Assembly (NCBI RefSeq): GCF_026151205.1
Contig: NC_087077.1
Coordinates: forward strand, 16,590,983 to 16,654,982
Length of the DNA: 64,000 nucleotides
Direction of reading: 5' to 3'
From: Bolinopsis microptera
Lineage: Eukaryota > Ctenophora > Tentaculata > Lobata > Bolinopsidae
The notes under the pieces are model-generated. The model saw only the letters and a program-made list of their open reading frames with translations. It did not search any database and was not told where the DNA came from. This document shows, piece by piece, positions 28,301-40,300 of the stretch; the first letter of the stretch is position 1; each line of letters begins with the position of its first letter. Made by a program: the position numbers and the translations under genes.

Positions 28301-31300
28301 AAAATATTACCGAGTGTCTAATCAACTACTTTGAACCTTCTCTATTGATATCCTATTGGTTTAGCATATAATGCAGTTAAAAATTTTCAGGGGCTGTGCC
28401 CCCTGCGCCCTTAAAATATTACTTATAACCACTTGTGTCTAATCAACTGTTTGAACCTTCTGTATTGATATCCTATTGGTTTAGCATATAATCCAGTTAA
28501 AATTTTCCGGGGGCTGAGCCCCCGAGCCCCTGCCGCAGTAGCCTCGGAGCCGGCGCTTCGCACCGACTCCTCGCCCACCCCTTTTAAAAATCCTGCGCAC
28601 GCCCCTGTTGGGAAAGTAACTTAGCCGCTGCGAGCGAAGCGAGCGGGCCACAGCGAGCGAAGCGAGCGGGCCACAGAAGGGTCTGAAAATGGGTTTGGGA
28701 GGAAATTTTTAATTATGTGGATACGGGAATCAACCCGACCCATGGAGAGTAAAATATTCACACCTCATGTCATTATGAAAAGTTTTGTATGTCGCTACTC
28801 GCTGCAGAGAATGCTGGAGCACTTTTATCAACACTACTCGGAAAATAGAATTCTATCGTGGCTTGAAATCCAACTTCAACAAAGAATGTTACCTAGATAC
28901 CGTCAGTAAATACACAGACTACTAACAGTCAGTATAACCGACAGCCTTCTGTTTTGTCTTGCAAAATTCCAAGGTGTCATGTTGTGACGTCACTATGTCT
29001 GTTGTGACGTCACTATGTTTGTTGTGAAGTCACTCTGTCTGTCGTGACGTCACTCTATCTATAATGTTGCAGTAGTTTCATGGAATTGCGAGTTGCTTTC
29101 TACAGCTGCTTCAGTTCCTTGAGTATCTTGGGCTGCTGAAATAATAGATTCAATTAACTACAGCGATGGTGGAAGCAATGACACCCTTGGTTAACTTTGT
29201 AATTACTTCAAGGACTTTTCTGTGCTTTTGTCAGTATTCATTCTATAATTATCGTTTTAAAAAGACGTACTGTGTAAAATTGAGACATTCATAGTTATTT
29301 TATTCATCTAATAAATAAACTGTACACCTGGAAAACCTTTTGAAGATCGCAGAGAAACCGGAACAAATGAACATATTTTGCATATTTTCAAATGTAGGAA
29401 CGTCCGGAAGCTTCTTATCGTGAGAGCGTAGATATAGAAATTAGACATAACGTTTAGCAGCGTCATGAAAACTGCAATTCTATACAGAGTAAACTCAAAC
29501 GGTCCTGTTGGATCTGGCGCAACAAATTTTCTGCTGATTAGGTAAACAATAATCGGTGTAGCCGAAACTAGGTAGACTATGGCTGTTAGGGCCACAGCCA
29601 AAATTCCCTGCCATGGATCTCTTCCTCCGACTCGTCTTGCAGATTCTCTAGCTGTAGCTAGATACATCAGAGTGGGAATTGTGGTGCCGATGATGATCGT
29701 TACTGGAACAAAAACAAACACAAAGGAAAGAAGAGATGTTATCTTAGCTGTGGAAATGTAACTGCAGGAATAGGTTTTATACCGGAACATAACATCCCCA
29801 CTGTCAATAAAATACAAGAGTACCGGATCACAAGCGGCGATGATCCAGATGGCGCTGCAAACCAGATGAGCTTTACTTCTGGTCCAGTTCGCTGGTCGGA
29901 GAGGGAATTTCAGCATCAACAGTTTGGAGGTAGTTAGAACTGCGATGAGATTGGCACCCACTGGAAACATTATACGCATAATGCAAGCAGTAGCATAGCA
30001 CAGAGAGTCTCCTATCACCATGGAGTTGGCGATCAGAGAGATGGATCTAGGGAAGGCACGAACTAGGGAGGTTATGATGTCAGATGCGGCTATGTGCTGG
30101 ATTACTGCGATTATTATTTGGTGAACTTTAAAAGCGTCCTTCTGGAAAGATGAGTAGAGGATGACAGTATCTCCAATGAGTGAAGACAGGAGAACGAAGA
30201 TGTGATAAGCAGTCCATGAGTACCTCTCTGCATTATTGTGCATCCCGTATAGCGTGTGGTTACTTGTAGTGATCATTGGAAATTCGGGTCTTTCTCGCTT
30301 TCTTGTGTCATAGCTTGCTAGGTAGCAAGAGAGTGTAAAGGGTATGCAGCAACAGTAGAGAGCTTAATAAAAGTAGAGTAATAGTAATAGAGTAGTAGAG
30401 AGCTGAACTTTAATAGTAAAGTCAGCTCCCAATGCTCCAAAATAGCTGTAAATAGTATTGAAAACGGCTATTAGGGGTTGTTCACATATTATAACATACT
30501 CAATACTCATTGAGCTGAGGGGAGAGAGGGGGTTTCTAAATGATTACGCGTGTGTAATTTTAACATTTGTAAAACTGATTGTGGAGGAGGGAGGGGGTAA
30601 CAATTAGCGAGGGATTACGCAATATATATAACTATCAAGAGTTTAAATTCCCAAATAGTCAGACTGAGCAGGTTAAACTGTAGTAAAACACAGTACGGAG
30701 GTGTTAAAACATTTTCATTACTATCTTCAGTAACATCCTGAATCAGAAACTCGGTTAATATCAGTTCCTACAAAGTGTAACATTGGAAATGAAATGACAC
30801 AACTAAAAACGATATGAATATTCAAAAAAACATAACTCTTGTGCCCCAATGCAATAGAAAACATTTAAGATAAATCCAATAATGGAATCCCAAACGGGTC
30901 CATGGCATTGAGCCCCAATGGACGTATAGTTCTTAGTTTCTGAATATAACGGTGTTCATCCACTTCTAGAGTTCTTGGGCTACTATTACTGAGAATTGAC
31001 ACTTAATAAGCCTGGTTGAAATTGTCACGTTGTTTCATGTTATGAACTTCTACAAGGTGTTTACCCATGCTGAATCCGTCGTCGTTTTCTTCAGGGACAA
31101 ACGTATTGTCCGAAATGAGTTTGTAGTAATGGGCGCGGATGTTCGTATACTCGTGCCCTGAGGGGCTGCACCGTTCTTCCTACATAACACATGTTACAAA
31201 GTTGGCAACTGAAGAGTGAAGAGGTATACAACATTGTAGCTGACACATGTACCAGACACTGCTTTGGCTCGCTGTCCATTGACTGTTATTGATGGATTTG

Positions 31301-34300
31301 GAGATATGATGTTACAGGTACCGCAGTGTCTGCCCCCACATGGTCTTGTGTGAGGTTGGGTTAAGTCATCTGCAAACTGTTTTGCTTTGACTAACTTCCT
31401 TCTAAATGATGTTCCAGTACGTCTGACAAATTTGAAGATAGGGCGTGATGTACCGGCTCTAGATGATATTGGGGAGCCTGGGGTGTTTCCACTTGTATGG
31501 GAACCAGATAATCCTGAGAAGCTCCTGGTTCTACTGAGTTCTAGTTCCAATCTTTGCACCGATTCTACTAACTCTTGATCACTGCCAAATGTTGAAATAA
31601 CGCGGACTGCTGGTTCTGGAGACTTTGGTACCAGGACATTGCTGTTTGAGTTGTCCAGTGGTTTGAGACATCTTTCGAAGCCTTTGACCTTTTCACTGAT
31701 GTTATCTACCATAGTTTTAGGGTAGTTGGATTGGAAGAAAAAGGTTTTTAATTCATCAATTTATTTTCGGAGTCTGTCGTTATCATTGATGATTCGCCGG
31801 AGTCTCAGGCATGCACTATAGACTATGCTGCTGAATGTATGGTTCGGGTGGTGGGAACCGAAGTACAGGTAGGAGCGGGCATCAGTCTCTTTAACATGGA
31901 GGTCTGTCTGAAGATCACCTGCGGTGTCGAAACAAAATTTGATGTCTAAGAACGACACATAAACATTGTTATCTTCTATGATGTTCTCATCAATGTGGAG
32001 GCCAAGTTCTGCTAGCCTTGAGTTGACAGTCGCGATGAATTTTGAAAACTGTCTTTTCGTACCATGGAATACTCCACATATATATAACTATATAATATGT
32101 GGACGACCCCTTACCATTCAAAATGGCATTCCAAAAGAGGACTTTCTCATTAAAAAGTTTAAAAAACAAATGTAAATACACTATGTCTGTTGTGACGTCA
32201 CTCTGTCTGTCGTGACGTCACTCTGTCTGTTGTGACGTCACTATGTCTGTTGTGACGTAACTCAGTCTGTTGTGACGTCGCTCTGTCTGTCGTGACGTCA
32301 CTCTGTCTGTTGTGACGTCACTCTGTCTGTCGTGACGTCACTCTATCTATATTGCAGTAGTTTCATGGAATTGCGAGTTGCTTTCTACAGCTGCTTCAGT
32401 TCCTTGAGTATCTTGGGCTGCTGAAATAATAGATTCCATTAACTACAGCGATGGTGAAAGCAATGACACCCTTGGTTAACTTTGTAATTACTTCAAGGAC
32501 TTTTCTGTGCTTTTGTCAGTTTTCATTCTATAATTATCGTTTGAAAGTACTGTGTAAAATTGAGACATTCATAGTTATTTTATTCATCTAATAAATAAAC
32601 TGTACACCTGGAAAACCTCTTGAAGATCGCAGAGAAACCGGAACAAATGAACATATTTTACATATTTTCAAATGTGGGAACGTCCGGAAACTTCTGATCG
32701 TGAGCGCGTAGATATAGAAATTAGACATAACGTTAAGCAGCGTCATGAAAACTGCAATTCTATACAGAGTAAACTCAAATGGTCCTGTTGGATCTGGCGC
32801 AACAAATTTTCTGCTGATTAAGTAAACAATAATCGGTGTAGCCGAAACTAGGTAGACTATGGCCGTGAGGGCCACAGCCAAAATTCCTTGCCATGGATCT
32901 CTTCCTCCGACTCGTCTTGCAGATTCTCTAGCTGTAGCTAGATACATCAGAGTGGGAATTGTGGTGCCGATGATGATCGTTACGGGAACAAAAACAAACA
33001 CAAAGGAAAGAAGAGATGTTATCTTAGCTGTGGAAATGTAACTGCAGGAATAGGTTTTATACCGGAACATAACATCCCCACTGTCAATAAAATACAAGAG
33101 TACCGGATCACAAGCGGCGATGATCCAGATGGCGCTGCAAACCAGATGAGCTTTACTTCTGGTCCAGTTCGCTGGTCGGAGAGGGAATTTCAGCATCAAC
33201 AGTTTGGAGGTAGTTAGAACTGCGATGAGATTGGCACCCACTGGAAACATTATACGCATAATGCAAGCAGTAGCATAGCACAGAGAGTCTCCTATCACCA
33301 TGGAGTTGGCGATCAGAGAGATGGATCTAGGGAAGGCACGAACTAGGGAGGTTATGATGTCAGATGCGGCTATGTGCTGGATTACTGCGATTATTACTTG
33401 GTGAACTTTAAAAGCGTCCTTCTGGAAAGATGAGTAGAGGATGACAGTATCTCCAATGAGTGAAGACAGGAGAACGAAGATGTGATAAGCAGTCCACGAG
33501 TACCTCTCTGCATTATTGTGCATCCCGTATAGCGTGTAGTTACTTGTAGTGATCATTGGAAATTCGGGTCTTTCTTGCTTTCTCGTGTCATAGCTTGCTA
33601 GGTAGCAAGAGAGTGTAAAGGGTGTGCAGCAACAGAGCTTAATAAGAGTAGAGTAGTAGTAATAGAGTAGTAGAGAGCTGAGTAAGTATGTTTATTCAAA
33701 CGTTCAAGAAGAGAGCTATTTTACTTCGTCCTCTATTTAAAATGACAAAAGAAGTGTCACAATATGTTGACATTGCAATTATGTTGAACATCACTTGTTA
33801 CATACTGTCATTGAACCCGTATAATTACAATCTAGAGCAATTATAACACAAAAGTGACAGCTATAGGCACATAAGGGCTAATTTGAGTACAGATGCACAT
33901 TTATATCATATGACTAGTGACATTTCACAAGTATCACCTTTTATTCTCAACAAAATGCTGAAAATGACTGTTAACTACACTAATACAACTACTACATAGC
34001 TTGACAATGTAACACTCAAATTGTAAAACTCCTCTTAAGTTACTAAAAAGGTAAATATGTGAAAATATAAGAAAACGACTACTACTATACAGTATACAGC
34101 TATAAAATGGGTATAGGACACTAGAGCGTAGGACACAAGGGCGGTAGACGCAAGAGCGGAGGACACGAGGGCGAATCACATGATTCATTTTAGAATGGAC
34201 ACGAAGGCGGAACAAAAACCGTCCTGAATGATGGTCGTTTTAACTGAGAGGATTGATGGTTTGAAATTGAGTGAACACAGTACACACCTCAGTGAAATTC

Positions 34301-37300
34301 GTCTACCCAAAGAAAATACCTGTTTTGGTACGTACTACCCCTGATCTAAACCCAGGTAACCGTAGCGTCAGCGACTGCGATATTTTGAAGGCCAAGTTTG
34401 TCACATGAACATCTCGGCAGTGTTTGATTGGTCTAAGCACGTTACCAAACGCCAAAATCTGCTGCTGAGTTGGCTGAGATATTTGAGAAAAATCTCTCAA
34501 TTTTTGGCTCGTTTAAATCTGGGGGATTATTTGTCACATCACTATGTTTTGTTTCAAATTTACACGCGAGTAGATCCAATTCTTCGAGCTAAGTTTTACC
34601 TCAACCAGACTGTTGAGAACATCAAAAAACCCATTTGTCCATGTTAATGTGATTCATTTGATTCGCCCTCGTGTCCACCCTTTAAAGAAAGTAGCGCACT
34701 TGTGTCCTACGCCCTCGTGTCCGGTTCCCCTATAAAATATCTGAAGTAATAAATTAAACCGTACTGTAACTACTATAACAAACAGTAAAAGAAACAAAGC
34801 CTCTATCGTATTCGACACTAAAGTAAATATTTTACAATTAAAACTTGAATAAAAGATAAATAGACGTCAGTTAACATTTCACCACCTTTTATTCTCAACA
34901 AAATGATGAAAACGACCCTTCTTCGTTAGTTTCCCTAAAAATAACCATTACATGCGAAAATAACCATTACATCCTCTCAAATATGTAGTATAGTACATAT
35001 CTAATATCTATTGTATATTACTAACTTACTTGAAGTAGATTGGTACATCTAACACGGTAAGTATAATTGTGGTGGCGATGATAAATGGTAAGAGACACAT
35101 ATCAAACTAACAAAAAGATAATGTGTGTCGACCGTTAAGCTTTTAAATGCATCTTAAATTGTCTCCTTTTATGTCAAAGAGTAGAGGAGTATTCAAGCAA
35201 TGATGATAAATAAATAATATATTTCATATTAGTTCTTTATATAAATATCTATACTATAATTTAAACTTGACGAAATTTCCCCGGCAACGGGGACATAGAA
35301 GAAAAAACACCGAAAATCGACCTCAAAATGACCCTCTGGTGATGCCAAACCCAGCTCGCAAATGGAGTTGAAACCTCGCCATTTTTAGCAGGGTTGTAGA
35401 AAAAGGATAGGAATAGGCTATAGCATTCTTAGAATTTTGATTTAGGCTTTAGATTTTTTATAATTAACGTCAGAAGTGAGGTAAAATAACCGTTAGAATA
35501 ATGTCGTTATTTTAGCAAAGGTTTACTGCGCTGTTGCGTAGCAACGTTAAAATGCACGTGCGCGAGCAAAAACATTTTAACTACGCGCGTTGTTATGCTG
35601 TATGCTACGTCATAATTTCAAAACTAGCTCACATTTACGCTCACGCTATGACTTATATTCATAACTTGGGTTGTGATTGGTATTTTTTGATGCGGTAAAA
35701 AGTATCGTTTTGGGAATCCGAATACTAACAACGCTGTCGCCATTGTTAGATAAATTCCATTATGTCTACAGTATAACAGAGCTATATGATGAAGAGAAAT
35801 TAAAACATAACTGATTTTTAAAATTTCCTCGAACAAAGCTTTCGACTAGCGGGTTTCTAGTATAATATATTCTAACAGTTAGAATTTTGTCTTTACTGCT
35901 ACACACCTATTCAGCCTACATAATAGTATATGGAATTGAGAAGAAACCTAAGATATTCATTATACTTCATGACTGAAAGATGATATAATACTGTATCAGA
36001 AAACTCTGGATTATCATAGTTCAGATATCCACTAACCACTTCAATCCTCAGAACTTTTACCTATGACTAATAGTAATCGTACCAAGCTGCATGTCAAACT
36101 TTTAAAAACCTTATTTAATGTAAATTTCAGGCCACGAAGGATGGTACCCTTACGACGTTTCCTGTAATCTGAACCGAGCATGGGACCACACAAGGATACA
36201 TAAAGACTGCTACGACAAGGATGAGTACACATTTCTCCTCTACCTTAACCCTGAGTTCAAACCGGGACATCTGGGTGGTACGGTCTACTATGAACGTAAG
36301 TAATTAATTAGTTAATTAGTTAATTACTATGAACGTAATTAGTTTTCTATTATGAAGCCTGAAGGTGGCGTGACAGCTGTATCTACTAGGGGCTGCAACC
36401 ACTGAGGGGTGCATGATCACTAATCATCGTATATAGTTCTTTTAATAAAATCTTTGAGCGTTTTGACTCCAGCTGCCTGTAAACAGCTGTATAATTTAAA
36501 ACACCAATGCTATTTAGTCGTCAGGTGACTACATAGACCTGACAAATAATTAATAGTTCTTATTTCTAGATTTAAGGAACTAACTTTACAATTGAAACTT
36601 TCATTTTACAGACGAAGATTTATCCAACATTGTGATGTCAGTACAGAACAGATACGGACGTGTAGCACTATTCCACTGCGAGATAAAACATGCCGGACGA
36701 CCACCACACGCTTATCTTACTAACGCACGATATTCGTTCGCTGTAAAGGTTGCTAGGACCAAGTGAGTGAATCATGAACTAGATTTTCGCTAGCTGCCAC
36801 ATTTTGACTTAAGTCGCGACATCCTACATGAAGTGGCTATTTGAGGCTAAAATTGGGCACTCTAGGCCGCATGTTTGATGGAAGGCGCACTACAAATTTT
36901 CTTGAACACAAAGCGCACAGTTGGCCGCGCGATCGATCACGGCTGTTCAGAACGTCGATTTCTGCGATTCTAATTAGACAGGATTACACTAGGATTTATC
37001 CTAGCGCGCCCGAGATCTCTCGGATTTTATCAATCCTAACGCCGATCCAGTCCCCCCAGGATACCTCCGATGAATTCCTATCGCCGAGCGGCGATAGGAT
37101 GTGTAAGTTCCGAGAGGCGATAGGATTTGCTCTCGGACCCGATAGGAAATTAAAACCCTATCGGATCCGAGCGCTAATCCTAGCGGAGATAGGATTTAAC
37201 AATTCCGAGTGCCGATAGGATTTGCTCTCGGACCCGATAGGATACTCAAATCCTATAGGATCCGAGAGCAAATCCGAGAGGCGATCAAATTTCAAATATC

Positions 37301-40300
37301 AGGACCGATATAATTGGAAGACGACGCATATCTAACTGTAGGTTGAAACTTCATGCTTTCTGTCAGTTAACTTCAGGATCATATCATCGCTTTATCTTAA
37401 GTTGATCCACGGTTGCCTGCAGGTTACAACAACATGGAGGTTGTTTAGGTTAAATTAAGTAGATAAATGATAACTTGAAGCTAACTTGTAGTTCTCTATA
37501 AGAGTTAACTCTAGGATACCTTGTAGTACTCTTCAAGTTAAGTTCAGGATACCTTGTAGTACTCTTCAAGTTAACTTCAGGATACCTTATAGTACCCTTC
37601 AAGTTAACTTCAGAATACCTTGTAGTACTCTTCAAGTTAACTTCAGGTTACCTTGTAGTACTTTTTGAGTTAACTCCAGGATACCTTGTAGTACTCTTCA
37701 AGTTAAGTTCAGGATACCTTGTAGTACTCTTCAAGTTAACTTCAGGATATAACCTTGTAGTACTTTTTGAGTTAACTCTAGGATACCTTGTAGTACTCTT
37801 CAAGTCAACTTCAGGATAACTTGTAGTACTCTTCAAGTTAACTTCAGGATACCTTGTAGTACTCTTCAAGCTAAGTTCAGGATACCTTGTAGTACTCATC
37901 AAGTTAACTTCAGGTTACCTTGTAGTACTCTTCAAGTTAAGTTCAGGATACCTTGTAGTACTCTTCAAGTTAACTTCAGGATAACTTGTAGTACTCTTCA
38001 AGTTAACTCTAGGATACCTTGTAGTACTCTTCAAGTCAACTTCAGGATAACTTGTAGTACTCTTCAAGTTAACTTCAGGATACCTTGTAGTACTCTTCAT
38101 TCTTCAAGTTAAGTTCAGGATACCTTGTAGTACTCTTCAAGTTAAGTTCAGGATACCTTGTAGTACTCTTCAAGTTAACTTCAGGATATAACCTTGTAGT
38201 ACTTTTTGAGTTAAATCCAGGATACTTTGTAGTACTCTTCAAGTTAACTTCAGGTTACCTTGTAGTACTCTTCAAGTCAACTTCAGGATATAACCTTGTA
38301 GTACTTTTTGAGTTAACTTCAGGATACCTTGTAGTACTCTTCAAGTCAACTTCAGGATATAACCTTGTAGTACTCTTCAAGTTAACTCCAGGATACCTTG
38401 TAGTACTCTTCAAGTCAACTTCAGGATATAACCTTGTAGTACTTTTTGAGTTAAATCCAGGATACTTTGGGGGGGGGGTGTAACCCAAAAAAACCCAACT
38501 CCTACCCAAGAAAAGGTAATACTGGGATTGGGTTTTTTTGGGTTTTTTTGGGTTTTTTAAACAAAATTTAAACAAAATTCTAGCCATTTCATTAATTGTA
38601 TTGAATGTGAATTATTTCCCACTGAGTCTTACCTACGTGTTGTTCTCATGTCTTAACTTAATAGATAGTTTACATAGTATATAAGTGTGTTTATATTGAT
38701 AGTATGTTATCACGATAGCAAACAGGATGTCTCGTTCATCGAGATATAATCCATATGAATGCACAAAGTGGAAATGTGCCAAACGTGGCAAATGTTTTCT
38801 CCTGTCATGAAAGGAGGCTATGACGAAGGTCAAGGGCAAGTCAAAGCACATGACTTAAATTACTTGACTTAAGGCGGCTTCAGAGTCCGAGTCTCGATGA
38901 TGTGTCTCCAAAGCTTTCTGTCCGCCATAAGCTCCTTAATCTCCCCAGTGTTCTTGAGTCCAGTGTCACTTATTAGGTTATAGACGAAGGTTAGCGGTGG
39001 TCTACCCCTCCCTAGGTTCCCAAAGGAGAAGTTGGTGTGCTGCCAGGTCATCATGTCGCTGGATGTGCCCAGCCAACCTCATTCCTCTGGCCTGTATCTT
39101 CGAAATAACTCTTGGGAGTGATCCAAAGACCTCCTTGTTGGTGCGATGTCCTCTCCAGTCCACGTTTAGGGCCATCCGAAGCATTCTACTGTAACATCCG
39201 TCTATTCTTTTCTTCAAAGATTCTGTTATTGTCCACGTTTTCGTTCCATACAGGAAGATTGATTCAACCGTAGCTTGAACAAACGGATCTTTAAATCTCG
39301 GCGCAAATTGGACCTCCATATAGCCTACATTTTGTGGTAGGCAGCCCATGCCTTGGCATTGCGTAACCTAAAGTCGTGCTCCGTTGTACTAAAATCCTCA
39401 ACTTCTTCTAAGGCATGTCCGTCCTTAGAAATTATTGTGTGTGGCTCCTCTCCTACTAAATTAACTGTAAGATGCTTGGTTTTAGACAAAAAAGATTTCA
39501 TGTCTCCTCATCAGATGAGGCTTCTGTAGGACTGTAGCATGTGATGACAGTGAGCATGGGCTTTCCATTAAGAGACATGGTGAGGATCCTTGCGCTGTAA
39601 GATTTTATAACTTTATAAGACTTATAGCCTCATATGCGCTGCTGTCCTCGTCAAGATGATTCCTACTCTCCCATTAGAAGCGCCAGCTGCGTTTCTCCAC
39701 GCAGATGATATCACTGGATGAATCCCTTTGTTCATCTTTTCTATTCTGGTATTCTCAGCAATCAGCATGCACTACCCGATGTTCGATTCTTGCAGGCCAA
39801 GGATGTGCAGCTTGCTTCGAGAAAATAGTTCTGCAAGTTCGATGCGTTTGTGCTGTTCTCTGGCTGTTCTTATGTTAAATGTGCTAACCTTAGCAGTCCT
39901 TTTACATGATACAATACAATTGATGTTCATATTTTTTTGATGTTTTCTTGTTTGACTTTCTGTAGAAATAGGTTGTCGTGATGTGGAGACCGAGTCATCA
40001 GCTTCTGTAATAGCAGCGTAATTACCCCGGCAACCACTTCCACTAGAAAAATAAAGGGCTTTAACCCTTAAGCTGTTGATAAACTTCATCTTGACTTTTC
40101 AGTTGGCTCACAATCCTGTGCAGTCCCTTGTAGTACTTTTTGAGTTAAATCCAGGATACTTTGTAGTACTCTTCAAGCTAAATTCAGGATACCTTGTAGT
40201 ACTCTTCAAGTTAACTTCAGGTTACCTTGTAGTACTCTTCAAGTTAAGTTCAGGATACCTTGTAGTACTCTTCAAGTTAACTTCAGGATAACTTGTAGTA

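Noticed and set aside
37470-38465. CRISPR array
   Set aside because: Units are contiguous with no unique spacers, in a eukaryotic intron.
37450-38587. Minus-strand frames of repeated S-T-T-R-Y-P
   Set aside because: Translation of the 33-bp satellite, which is divisible by three; the same applies to 40222-40678.
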